Below, piece by piece: positions 46,473 to 58,345 of a stretch of DNA of 64,000 nucleotides. This DNA comes from Phalacrocorax aristotelis. Lineage: Eukaryota > Chordata > Aves > Suliformes > Phalacrocoracidae. Both the position numbers and the translations under genes were made by a program. The notes under the pieces were generated by a model. It ran no database searches. It saw nothing but the letters and a program-made list of their open reading frames with translations, and had not been told where the DNA came from. Location of the stretch: contig NC_134279.1 of the NCBI RefSeq assembly GCF_949628215.1, forward strand, positions 84,067,517 through 84,131,516, read 5' to 3'. The stretch's first letter is position 1. Every line of letters begins with the position of its first letter.

Positions 46473-48170
46473 GCATCCTCCCCACTCCACGAGGCTCTGC
46501 GGGGGGGGGAATGGGGACCCCGGGGACCTGCTGCCCACCCCAGACCCCCCCACCAGTACCCACTTTGGGCACCGGCCCTGCAGGACCCCCATGGGTGCGA
46601 GGAGCAGGGCAGAGGGAACAAGGAGCGAGGCTGCCACTGGACCCCGCTGCAACCATGCTGGTGGCCCCCTGCTTCTCATGGGACACCCCAAAGATGCTCC
46701 CCAAGTGCCGCCGGGCAGCGCTGCACCGGGGCCCCACATCTCCCACAGAAATGGGTCAGGGTCCGATGCTCCCCCCGGCATCGCTGAGTGGGACCGGGGC
46801 AGCGCTGCCTGGCCGAGTGGGGGGGGGGGGGGCTGGGGGGCTCAGGATGACCCCCAAGTATGGGCAAGGCGCCCACCGGAGCCCGCAGCATCCCCAGCTC
46901 CCGAGAATACCAACACACACGCCGTCTGTAAACCCACATTTCTATTTTTTACACATATTGCACGTCGCCCTCGCAGCCGGCGTCCCCCGAGCGGCAGAGC
47001 TTGACGTGGCCAGCGCAGCCCGGCGAGGACGGGGACAGCAGCACAGAAGGGGGACAATAGCCCACCCTCACCCCCTTTTAACTGGAGGTGGGGGCACCTT
47101 GCAGCACAAAGCCCCTCACCCCGAAGGGGCGGGTTTATCCGTGGCCGCAGGGACAGGCTCACGCAGCCCCCCAGGGTGCGCAAATACATGGACGTGACAC
47201 CCCTGGGCCGTGCCGGCCCCTGAAATAGCTCAGTGCTGTGGGGAAGGGCTGGCCTCGTACCTGCCCCCCCCGGCCCCCCCCGGGGTGCTCCGGCCCCCCC
47301 ACTCTCCTCTGTGGGTTTTTATCAGGCTGCAGCCGCCAGCTACAAAAGCTCCGGGGGGGGGCAGGGGGTTGAACGGGGGCAATCTGAGCTCCAGCCCCTT
47401 CTCAGCTGAAGTTTTATTATTTACCTCTATAGATTTTTTGTACTTAAAAAACCCCACACATACACACAGACGTGTGTATATATATCTATATATTTATATA
47501 TATATATAGGCACATAAAGCCTCCTGTTGCTTTCAAAACTGAGCCACTTCTCCTGGTCCTTGTACCACGGGTCTTACCAGGAAAAAAAAAAAAAGGAAAA
47601 AAAGGGAAAATGGAAGGAGACTAAGGCGACGGCTGCAGCACGAGGAGGTGGATGGGCACAGCCATGGGGACACGGGCACTGGCACCAGCTCCGGAGCCAC
47701 TGGGGACCTGGTTTCCCAGCCTCGTGGCCGGATCCTGCCCCAGCCCATGGCCCAGCTCAGCTCCAAATCCCAGGAGGCACAATTTCACCCCGCGGGGGGC
47801 TCAGCTGGGGCTCCGCCGTCCCCAAAGGCCGCCTCTCCTGGGGAGGGGAGGACAGGGAGAAAAGCGAGGGAAAGCAGCAGCAGCAGCTGGAGGTGGCGAG
47901 CGGGATCCCTGCCCGAGGCTCCAGGCAGATACCTCCGGCATTTGGGAACCCCCTCCTGCGCTTTGGGGACCCCCAAGCCCACAGCAGGGAGGGCGAGTGC
48001 GCTCCAGTGGCGATAGCGGGGAGGGGGAGGCAGCAGCTCACCCCCAGCTCCATGGCGGCCGCAGAGCCACAGCCCCCGGGTCGGAGGTGGGGTTTGGGTT
48101 GGTTTCTTCTGTTTTTTAAATTTGCGCTTCGTCCTTGGGAGCCACGCAGGTGTCGGGAGGGCAGGGGGGG
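46473..48170. other. Convergent 3' UTRs of HSPA12B and ADISSP
   Basis: The 1.7 kb between the two stop codons. No canonical AATAAA was found on the plus strand here; CATAAA at 47513-47518 is a weak candidate for HSPA12B. On the minus strand AATAAA is complementary to 47413-47418. A (TA)n run at about 47,475-47,508 lies in the expected ADISSP 3' UTR, and a G run near 46,820 is in the HSPA12B side. Confidence 0.6.
47413..47418 (-). terminator. ADISSP: ADISSP poly(A) signal AATAAA
   Basis: Canonical hexamer on the minus strand about 750 nt past the ADISSP stop codon. It is the only canonical one seen in that interval. Confidence 0.6.
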
Positions 48171-48271
48171 CTAGTCAAAGCCGTGCCAGTCGCTCTGCTC
48201 CGAGTCGTACTCCAGCTCCGCGCCGATGCAGCGCACTCCGTCCAGGAGCATCGGCGTGCCGTGGTGCCGGT
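48171..48271 (-). CDS. ADISSP: ADISSP last coding exon
   Basis: Residues 142-174: DRHHGTPMLLDGVRCIGAEL and EYDSEQSDWHGFD, then TAG. The C-terminus is almost identical to mammals. Confidence 0.97.
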
Positions 48272-51200
48272 CTGCGGGACAGGAGGGGACAGCGGGGTCA
48301 GGGACAGAGCTGGGCTGCAGCCACCTGTGGCCTCAGGCTGGCCTGCGGGGGCTCGCCTCTCTTTTGAGAGCCCTTTTGGGGAGTTTTCAGGCTCGCAGGT
48401 GCTTGTCCCCCCTCCCGTGGTCCCCACGCAAGGGATGCCAGCACCCAGAGGGGCTGGGAGACAGAGGGACGCTGCACCCTGTCCCCAGGTCACCGTGGCG
48501 GTCGCTGCCCTCGGGGTGCTGCGCGGGGACGGTGCTCAGCCCCCGGCGAGCCAAGGCTCGGGTGCTGCTGTGCACGGGGCGTGCATGGATGCCCCAGCAT
48601 AGCGGGGAGCGAACCCCCAGCCCCACCGGCCACAGGGACCCTGGGACCGGCCGCGTGGAAGATGCCGGTGAAAGCAGGCGTCGCGTCGCACAAGGCAGAG
48701 GAAGCCGAGCTACGAACCGCTGCTCTAATTAACAAACCCAAATTAGGCAGCAAGGTGGGGGAGGGGAAAGAAAATTGGAATTAAAAAGACTGTGGTGCTG
48801 CCGAACAAGCAGCCACGGCTGGAGGACGGGGGGACCCCAGTGGGCTTGGCCAGGCCCCCGGAGTTGGGCTGGGGGTGAGGAGTGGGACACGGGGTGCCCC
48901 CAACTCCCCCACTGCAGCCCTGCTCCATGTGCCCCTTCACCGGGGAGGCCCCGCAGCCTGGTCCCCCATGGCTGGGGATTTTTGGGGTGAAAGTCATCGG
49001 GTTTAGACAATTTCACAGAAATGTCCACCAGGTGGGGAACGTCTGCAGCAGCTGAAGTGGGAGAGCTGGAGGAGGGAAATGTGCTGGGGAGGAGGGAGCA
49101 GGGTGCAGGGAACGCGGGGAGGGGGGAGCGGGGGATAAGGGGGATGCGGGAGCATGGTCCACCTGGGGCCCACCCGCGTGCAGCCCTGGCTCCCCAGAAA
49201 GCAGCGGGTCTCCAGGCAGGCCTGCGAGCACTCCCTGTTACCGGCTGTACCGGGGAGGAATCGCTGCTCCGAAACCCAAGGACCCACGCGAGGCCCCCCA
49301 CACTTGTGTCCTCCGGAGCCGGCAGACCCTTACCCATGACACGGGCTTGTACCACGACCTTGACACAGGCGCCTTCACCGGCCTCGCTGGCCAGGACCAT
49401 CTCCTCCTTCAGGACCCCTTCCTTGTGTGCTGTGTACTCGCACTTCACGCTGTAGCCTGGGGACAAGAGACACCCTGGGAGCTGGGCTCTGGCTGCGAGA
49501 GCTGCCTGCGTCTTTCCTACCCTGCCTGAGCCTCACCTAACCTGCCTGAGCCTCGCCTTCCCTGCCCCAGGAGCCCCTTCTCACTGTAGGCACCCAGAGA
49601 CAGCAGATCCTGGGGTACGGCTGATTTAGTCCCGTCCCCGCCACCGAGGTGCTGAGCAAGCCAGCACAAGTCTTGCTGGGCTCCCTCCCCACCCCGTGCC
49701 TCAGTTTCCCCACCCGTGAGGCAGAGACGAGGATGCTGAGCTGTGGTGAAGCACAAAAAGCTCCACAGAGATGCAGGTGAGGTGTTGAGGGGACGCTGCT
49801 CTTCCCAGCACGGGGCCGAGGGCGCTGCTGTGACGGTGCTGAGCATCCCCCGACGGCACCTCTGAGACCTGCTTGTCCCTGTCACCCTGCCCCAGGCCAC
49901 AGGGGGTTTGCACAGCCCCCCAGCGAGGGAGCAGCAGAGCAGGACACCAGCACACACTCCTCTGCACGCCTGGCCACAGCCAGGGGGGTCCCCACCTCCC
50001 AGACCCCGGCCCTCCAGCCCCACACACGGCCGCAGCACACAGGACCCCATGGACACAGCAAACCCGCCTGCAGGTGAACACCACGATCTCCCACCAGCCG
50101 GGAACACCCCTGCCAAAATTGCCATGTCTTCCTCCTTGCAGAGCAGAGGGAACGTGGAAACACCCCTTGGAGCCCCCAGCTCAGAGCGGGTGAAGGCTGG
50201 CCTCAGCCCCGCACCCCCCCGGTGCAGGGACCGAGCTGGCAGGGTTGAAGGAGGCGGTTGCTTTTGATCCAGAGGGGGATAAAAAAAAAAGCACACAGTG
50301 TAAAATAAAGGAGAGGCAGAAAATTAAACCAGCTGCAAAAAGGCATTAGTCAAACCCTGGTGTGGGGGGCACGAGCTTGCTGTGAGCACACAGACGGGCA
50401 GCCCCCGCAGAGCTCGCAGGGAGGCACCCCGACACGGCCGGCACAGGGGGATGCTGCAACGGCACAAAAAAAAAAAAACCCAAAAGAAATAAAATTGTGC
50501 TGAGCATCATCCAGGCTCCAGAGCACACGTGGCTGTTGGCTCCACAGGGCTCAGCCCTGGGGCTCAGAAACACCGGCAGCACCCGGGGAGCGCAGGTGGA
50601 TGGAGGGGAGCAACCACTGGGCACAACGAATCTCCCCATGCCAGGTTGGACCTGGTGATGGAAGGAAAAGCGGTGGCAAAACCTCCTGCCGAGCGCCGGG
50701 AGCCCCCCTACCTCCAGCCCACGCGCCCCCCGGGGCCGCTTTGTCTCTGTGTCTGTGCCAGGGCACCCTCAGATCACAGCCCTGCTCGCCAGGCCCGCCG
50801 CGGCCGTCACCGCAGCCAGGCACCACGCTCGGCCCGGGCTGGGTGGCCCCAGCACCGCCGGCAGTGCAGGGACTGGATTTGGCCCACAGCTGGACAAACG
50901 TGGCAAGTCCCATCCCTGCCCGCAGGCGAGGATGCGGGAAGCTGAGCCTGGACGGGAGCGTGGCTGTCACCAGGACCCTGGGGACAGACGCAGCTGAAAC
51001 GCTGTGAGGCACCGGACTCCTCCAGGTCCCACCGGAGCTGCTCGGGAATCCCCGAAGGGCTCCTTTCCCCAAAGCCTTGGGAGCCCTGGCCCTGGGCCCG
51101 GGCACGCCAGCCTTAGGTGGGAAGCTTCAAGCAAACAAAGCTTAAGTGCTTTGCTGGGCTGGGGCCAGCGGCAGCGCAGGAAGAGCCGCAGCCCATCCCT

Positions 51201-54200
51201 GCCAGCCACAGCCCTGCTCCCAGACCCTCGGCTGCCGGGGGGGCGGCACGGGGAGAGGCGACGAGCTGCAGCCCCTGAGGGCCAGCGGGGACCGGGGTGC
51301 AGGGAAGAGCATCCACCAGCTGCTTGTCAGCCAGAGCCGCTGGCACAGGACCAGCCGAGGTGCCCCAAGGCGCTCTGCAGCCCATTGCATCCTTGGAGCA
51401 GATCCCATACCCCCAAGACGGCTGCCACCAAGCCCAGGGCGATGCTCAGCTGTCTCAGCCGCCGCGCCGGGGCCACCGTGCACGGCTCTGCTCCCTGTGC
51501 CGGTGGCAAACTGACCCCAGACCAGAGCTGGACTGGTGCATGAGCCTGGAGCCTCTTGGAAAACCCTGTCCCTCTCCTTGTCCTCATCCCCACCGGCTCA
51601 CAGGCTCGGCTCCACAAACCCACGGCTGCTTTTCACCTCCTGCCTCCCAGACTGACCTGAACCCACAAAAAACAGGAGCTGATTGATGCACATTTGGGAT
51701 AAAAGCGGGTTTAACCTCCCAACTGCAGACGATAAGTTACGGAGAGATGGGTCTGCAGGGGACGGAGCAACAGCCGCGGGGCAGGGCATGGGCTGCGACC
51801 GAAGCCACACTGCCGGTGGGGATGGGACGGACAGAGCAGGATCTGGGGGAGCCGGGACGGGGATGGGGAAGGCTGGGGAGGAAGGAGGGGGCAGAGCAGC
51901 CAGCAGGACCCCCAGCCCTGCAGCCATGATCCTGGGGGGCTGCCACTTGCCCAGCCCCCAGCATGGGCTGGGCTGGGCCTGAGCCACCACAGGCACGGCA
52001 CAAAGCAAAGCCTTTGCACAGACCCGCGTCGAGCGCTTACGTTGCAGGACGTTATTCTCCTTTTCTCTACGACAAGAGAATTAGCAAGAAGCCTGAAGAC
52101 AGACAGAGAGGCGACCTCCCCCTCAGCTCCAGCCTCCTCTTTAAGCAGACCCTCAGTGCAGGCGAAGAGCAGACAGAGCAAGTGCTAAAAATACCAGCAC
52201 GTCTGGACTGCGTTCAGCAGGTTCCTGGATTAAAATGCCACAAAAGCCGCTCTCCAAGCACGCGGGTTGGGGTCGGCGTCTCCCGGCAGGTGCAGTGCAA
52301 ACGCAGATTCCTTCTCTGTGGGATAAAGCTCTCCAGCGCAGCACTGCAAGGATGGGCGCGGGGATACGGCCCGACCCGGCCACCCTGGGCAATGCCAGGA
52401 CCAAATGCCACACTCCTCGCTAGCAGCTGCAGCGGGACTTGTCCCCAAAGCCCCGCGGGTGGGGGACAGCCCCATCAGCCTGCCACCCCGCTGTGCTCAG
52501 GGGAAGGATGAGGCTTGGGGTTTGGAAAGCACTTTGGAGGACACTCACCCACTGACTTCCCACGAAGCAGGAAAACACCCCAGCAATAAAAAGCCATCCC
52601 TGCAGCCTCCCGGAGGTCTCCGGGCCCCCCAGGTGAGAGGAATCATTCCCCACGCCTGGCAAGAGCTCAACCCGGACGGCCACAATTACACCCAGGACCA
52701 CGGAGCTGCTGCCTGCCTCCTGCCCCACGGGAGCCCTTGATTCATGCTCCCCACGGCGCTCCAGACACCCCTGCCACCCCCACGGGCATCTAGGGGTACG
52801 TCTGGGTCTGGCAGCCCCCCCAGCCCAGGCAGTGCCCCCCTCACTGCTCACCCCTCGTGTCAACACCCCTGTGTCGAAGCAAGAGCAGGATCCAGGACCC
52901 AGCACAGCAGCCACCAAGGGGACAAGGGGGGGGGGGACAAAGGGGGGGGGGGGACAAAGGGGGGGACCTTACCTTCTGGCAGGGGGGTGATGCCGATGAC
53001 TCGGAGGTTGAGGTTGGGGAGGGGAACGGCACAGATGTCCTTCCCCAGCCTCTGCACCAGGGGCAGGAGGAATGTGATCTCGTACTTGTGGAGGATCTTC
53101 AGGAATCCCACCTGCAATGGGGGGGACACGGCGGGGGTCACATCATGTCTCGGGTGGGCGCCAAGCCACGGCGGGAGGTCCATCGTCCCATCCCAACCCA
53201 TCCCGTCCCCCTCCATGTCCTGCCCTGGGGACAGGGACCCACCGGGCATCGGGCACCCCAGCGCCCACAGGAAGGTGGGGGGCAGCAGCCATGGGGGCTG
53301 TTTCCTAAATAATTAGGAAAACGTAACAATCACGTCTATTTTGACTGCACAAAGCAAGCAGCAAAAATAACCAGTTCTGGGCAAAGCCCTGGGAACAACC
53401 ACCATTCAGTGACACAGGAGCAGAAACCAATTTTCCCGGCGCATTCAGCTGCCGTTTCTGGTCTCTAAAAGCCAAAAGTTTCCAAAAGCGCGCCTTCAAA
53501 CATCATCTACCCACTGCCACGATGAAAACAGAGCCCTTTTGGAGCCGGCCACCTCTGGGGCAGGGTCTGTCTCCATCACGCTCATGTCTCCCCTCCCGGG
53601 GACATGGGGTACCCACCGCTCACCGACCGCCACAAACCCCACCGGCGGCGGCGGGTGAGCCCTGCTGCGGGCACGGCTCAGGCAGGCACCCTCAGCAGGC
53701 ACACACGTGCAGCCGGCCCCAAGCTGTACCTCGACTGCCACGTAAATGCATATATATACGCAAATACAACACACAGATATAAAATGCACGCCGTATGCTT
53801 GCACGTTCCTGTCCACGAGCAGCTGCGAGGCGTCACTGCAACACAGAAACCCACAGAAACCATGATGTGCAGCTTTGGGGATTTTAAAGCCATGGAAAGA
53901 CATTTGGTGATCGGCCCTAAATAGACTTTTCTCCATAGGGGAGAGGATGAGGGTCTCCTCTTGCCTCTGATAAGCACGGCAGGGTGCGGCGCGCACCCCA
54001 GGCCTGGCCAGAAAGAGGAGCTGCGTGGCTAAAGGCAGCCCCGGCACAGACCCACGCGGCACCGGCACGCTGAGCTGGGCACGGGCGGCTGCCGGCACCG
54101 GGCCGGTCCCGCTCTGCCGTCAGGGCTGGCAGCACCGAAGGCAGCAGGCAGCTCGCCGGAGAGGCACGTGCAGCGCCGGGGCGCCCGCGGCATGCTGCAC

Positions 54201-57200
54201 GGCACGGGTGGGAAAAATAATAACAGCCGCCCACAGATCGGCAATTGCTAAGCAATTCACTGCTGTTTTTAGGGCGATAACCCATCATTCGCCCGATACA
54301 AATAACTGACTCAGAGCTGAAAGGGAGTTTCAGCTTGCACGCAACACCAGAGCAGCCCCAAAGGTCTCCGAGGGGTTTGTTTCCTGGGAGAGAGGGGCTG
54401 CCAAAGGAGAGGAGGGGCCAGCGCAGCATCTCCCGCTACATCACCAGTGAGGAAAAACGTGGACACTTTTCCAGAGGATAAGGACCCTGCTCTGCCGTCC
54501 CACGCCACCGCGGGGGAGCAGGCAGGAGCAAGAGGGAAACTGTTGGGCAATTCAAAGCGTCATTAAAGACAGCTCACCCTCCCTGCTGCCGCCACCAGCC
54601 CCCAGCACGGTTTGGGAACCGCCATCAAATCTAAGCCGACGCCACAGGCACGTGGCGGGGGGTTCAGCCAGCCCTGCGGTGATCAATACCCACCGCCGGC
54701 CCCAAACCTGCCCCCCCCGTCACTGGCAGAGGCTGGATGCAGCTGCAGGAATCGGGTGCTAAATGGGTGAATCCAGAGCAAAGCACCCACGTTTGTACCA
54801 GTGCCCTGAGGAGCATCACAGCCGCCCACGGGGAAGGACACCCACGTTCTCAGGGTGCTCCCAGGCCACACCCCCCGGGTACTCCAGGGAACTAGCAGGG
54901 CCAGAAACACCCCCAAATCTGAGAATTGTAATGGAAACAGAGCGATGTCTGGAGGGACAGTGATGGAAACCTCCCCAGAGAGGGCAGAGCTGCGGGCAGC
55001 AGAAGCCACGGGCAGCAGGAGCCCCACAGTTCAGGGAGCTACAACAGGCAGCACAGGGGGGGCCACCCACCCCACAGGGCCCCCAGGACAGACCCAGCCC
55101 CGCTGCCGGGTGCGGGGTCAGGCCAGGGTGGCACCAGTCCCCCCCTTCATCCCCCAGGCCCCAGCTCCCACCTTGACGAGGAAGCTGCCGTCTTTCTCCT
55201 GCGTCACCATCACCGCTGAGTCGTGGAGCTTCTCATCGAAGCGCACGTGGCCGTGGGCCCCCTCAGCGGGCTGGCTGGGGGCGAAGCGCACGGCCCCCCC
55301 CTTCGCCTTGCTGCCTGCGTGGGGAGGAGAGGTCAGAGCCTGGGTGTCACTTGTCACTCCCTGCCCACCCGGGACGCACCCTTCCATCCCCAGCTCCGTG
55401 TCCCTCCGCAGCCCCTGGGGACAGACCGAGGCCAGAGCATCGGTGCCCCCCCAGTTTCCCATCCCCTCATCTCAGAAACGCCCTGTGCCACGGGCTGGGG
55501 AGGGGGCACATGGACACCAGACACCAGTGGCCACAGAGAGCACCCTCCAAGCAGAGGGGAGCGCATGGACCTGCCACCAGTTGATGCCCAGGGGCTGCGA
55601 GGGTCCCATCCGTCCCCGGGGCCCGGCAGCGTTTGCTCGCTCCTGTGTGTTTTCTCGGGGCAGAGGAGCAGGACGAGCAGAGACACGGACTCTGCTGGGA
55701 AGGGGACACAGGTGGGATAAGGGGGAAGGACAGCTTCCCCAGGGAAGGGCTCCCACACATCCCAGGGTGCTGGGCAGGGCTCTCCAGGCCTGCAAAGCTG
55801 GCCAGTGTTTTGGGGAGCAAACCCCGCAGCACCCCAGGGAAACCCAAAAATGCAACAACCTTGCAAGGAGAGGCACCTGCCTGGGGAAACAGAGGTCCCT
55901 GTGGCCTGCAGAAGCCCGCACAGAGGCACAAACACGACATGCCCTTTCACTTGCACCTTTGCAATACATTCTCTGCGAGCTTCCAAGAAAAAACAGCCCC
56001 TCCTCTTCCTCCTCCTCCTCCCTGTACACCCCAAGAAACCCCCCAGTCCAGGCACTGATCGCATCCATCTGGCAGCAGCCGGGAGCAGATTGCCGCCTCC
56101 TTAAAGAAAAGGCTCTTTGTGCCTCGGCAAGCTGGAAACGCCGGGGATTTAATAACTCGACATTGTTCAGCCGGAACAGCTCGGCAGAAATCCCTTCCCC
56201 GCACGCAGGGGAAAACAAGAGACTCGGCCGCTTGCAGAGCAAAACGGCTGCACGTGGCTGCAGCGGGGAAGGGGATGCAGGTGGGATCCCCCCCACCGAA
56301 ACGCAGGCAGCGCCTCGTGACGGGGCACAGCCACCCTCTGCCCACAGAGCCCTTATGGGTGCCGCAGCGTGGGACGAGCCCGGGGACCCACGTGGATCTC
56401 AAACGCCGGCCAGAAGCTGTGGCGATGGGCAAGGTCTCAGCCCGCAGTTACCACCGGGCATCCTGATGCCAGCACTGGCTCGGAGGAGCTGAGCCGAGAC
56501 GCCTGGCAGGAGACCGGCAGGGAAAATCCCAAATATGTGTCTTTGTCACGCGGTGCTTGGAGGTAGCGCAGCCGATGGCCAGCATGGAGCCCGGGAGCCA
56601 GGCGGTCCCCAGGGACCAGCGTCTCCGGAGGGCACCGAGCACGGTGTGGCTGAAGACCCTCTGGAGAAAGGGAGGTCAGGGGAAGGTGAAAGCAGCAGCC
56701 GCGGGTGGATGCTGGGCACCGCGGGCAGCTGTCCCGGGAACCGGCTGTCCCGGGAACCAGGTCACCCACCGGCACACACCCCGGTGACCTTGAGAGGCTG
56801 CACCATGCCATGTCACCCGTCCCGGCTCCGGAGAGGCTCACAGGGATGGTCCTCACCCTGGCAGGAGGGGACGGCCCCGGGGCAGCGCCCGGGTGGTGAC
56901 GGTAGCACCGCAGCAGCCCCGGGCACATGGGGCAGGGTGGAAGGGACAGGGGCACCCACCCACGCAGGACCTGCCGTGAGTCAGCCAGCACAGAAATCTC
57001 ATTAGGGGTGAAATGCAATTGTGCGTCCTGCACACACCCAGCAGCGAGGGGAGGCACAGGCAGAAAAATCTGTGCAGAAAATCACCCAGAGCTGGTGTGT
57101 TTTATCTCAAGTCACCAGGTCCCACCACAGTCATGGCAGGAGGGTCACTGGACCCTGATGGATCCTGTGCCGTGCTCCCCAGGCACCCGGGGGATGGGTT

Positions 57201-58288
57201 TGGGGGTCCAACCCGTGCCTGCCGCAGGGCAGGGGACTCCTGCCTTGCACATGTCAGCAGCAATCACAAGCCCTGGGAGAAAAGGCCACTCTCAGAGTCA
57301 CCACGTCCCTCCTGAAATGAGGGTGCCCAGACCCCAGCATCCCTGGGGAGGCAGGGCTGGAGTAGGAAACACTGGGGGCTCAGGGTTCCCCCAGCATGCT
57401 GCTCCCCCCAGGGACTCCCAGCCGCTCTCTCCCACACTGCCAGGAACAAGGCAGCCCAGAGCAGGCAACCTGCCCGGCCTTTGGCATCGCCACCGAGGGA
57501 CCGCTCGCCTGGCCCTCATCCTTCCATGAAGCCGGAGGAGCCCCCAGGATGGAGCCATCCCATGGCCCGGCTCACCGGCAGCAGGGAAGGAGCTGCGGAG
57601 GCCGGAGTCGCGACCGGGAGCACAAAGAGAGATGAAATCACGCCCAGCAGCGGCACAAAGAGCCTCTTCGGTCTTTGTCTCGGCACGGCAGAGAGCTGGG
57701 CGCCACCGCCGCAGGGCACCTCGTGCCAGCAGCCTTTCAGGGTTCCCCTGCTGGCACCGACAAAGCACCGGCTCCCTGAGTCTGGCACCGCCAGAGCCTT
57801 TTGGGGAGGCAGCCAGGGTCCGGGAGAGGCTGGGAGCACCCCAGGAGGACCCGGCACTCATCGCCCCCCACAGCAGCCTTGCCTGAGGCAGGAGGTGCTG
57901 GTGGTTGTGCCGCTCGGCAGAGGGGGGGGACCGCAGCTGAGTGGTGCCGGCAGCACCTCACCGGAGCCCCCGCCCCACCACAAGCCCCCTCAGTGGGTGC
58001 TCTCTCACAACTTGCAGCATTAAAACCAACAGCAATATCCCTCCCAGTCCCCCATAGCCTCTGACCTGCTCGGCTGCTCCGGGGGCATGGAGCTGCAGGC
58101 AGCCCTTGCATCCCTGGCTGCAGGCAGAGGGACCCCCCCGGGCAGGGCCAAGGGCAGAGGGATTTCGCTGGGAAGGAGTATCAAATGTGGGGACTGGCGG
58201 CGGGTCAGGGCAGGCAGCCCAGGCAGGGGCGAGGGGCCGGCAGGCAGGAGGGGGACGCCAGGGACTCACCCTTGCCAGCCGTAGCCAT
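48171..58288 (-). CDS. ADISSP: Adipose-secreted signaling protein (C20orf27), complete
   Basis: Small conserved animal protein of the UPF0687/C20orf27 family. In mammals it is reported as an adipocyte-secreted factor that promotes thermogenesis, and also as a cytosolic signalling partner; no signal peptide is visible here. Coding exons on the minus strand: 58270-58288, 55172-55314, 52973-53111, 49334-49456, 48171-48271. Spliced length is 174 residues plus TAG, the same as human. Diagnostic stretches are HVRFDEKLHDSAVMVTQE (29-46), VGFLKILHKYEITF (55-68), GYSVKCEYTAHKEGVLKEE (101-119) and the C-terminal ELEYDSEQSDWHGFD. All phases agree and no stop interrupts. The gene spans about 13 kb to its CpG promoter and faces HSPA12B tail-to-tail, as in human. 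Confidence 0.97.
49334..49456 (-). CDS. ADISSP: ADISSP coding exon 4
   Basis: Residues 101-141: GYSVKCEYTAHKEGVLKEEM, VLASEAGEGACVKVVVQARV and M. Acceptor TCCCCAG, donor G|GTAAGG, phase 1 at both ends. Confidence 0.97.
52925..52968 (+). repeat. G-tract cluster beside the ADISSP exon 3 donor
   Basis: Three long G runs separated by GACAAA-like spacers on the plus strand, beginning only a few bases from the donor of ADISSP coding exon 3. The plus strand could form a G-quadruplex; the transcript carries the C-rich complement. Confidence 0.85.
52973..53111 (-). CDS. ADISSP: ADISSP coding exon 3
   Basis: Residues 55-100: VGFLKILHKYEITFLLPLVQ, RLGKDICAVPLPNLNLRVIG and ITPLPE. Donor G|GTAAGG, followed at once by runs of C in the transcript, the complement of the G tract at 52,925-52,968. 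Confidence 0.97.
55172..55314 (-). CDS. ADISSP: ADISSP coding exon 2
   Basis: Residues 7-54: GSKAKGGAVRFAPSQPAEGA then HGHVRFDEKLHDSAVMVTQE and KDGSFLVK. The first 20 residues are less conserved than the rest. Acceptor CACGCAG, donor AAG|GTGGGA. Confidence 0.96.
58270..58288 (-). CDS. ADISSP: ADISSP coding exon 1 (start codon)
   Basis: ATG complementary to 58286-58288, encoding MATAGK plus one base of G7, then donor G|GTGAGT. The human protein begins MAAANKG, so start and splice are well placed. The full exon probably runs 58270-58379, since CCCTCCCCAG ends at 58380. It then includes 91 nt of 5' UTR with a short upstream ORF. Confidence 0.9.
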
Positions 58289-58321
58289 GTGTCCCCGCAG
58301 CCGTCGTCCTTGCACGGAACT

Positions 58322-58345
58322 TCAAAGGCACGGGCAGGAGGCCAT
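58322..58345 (-). CDS. Short upstream ORF in the ADISSP 5' UTR
   Basis: ATG at 58345-58343 followed by 6 codons and TGA (MASCPCL), ending 33 nt before the ADISSP start codon. Its context GACGATGG has G at +4 and G at -3. Such a uORF would be expected to lower or regulate initiation at the main ATG; function is not shown. Confidence 0.4.
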   Translation of the reverse strand: MASCPCL

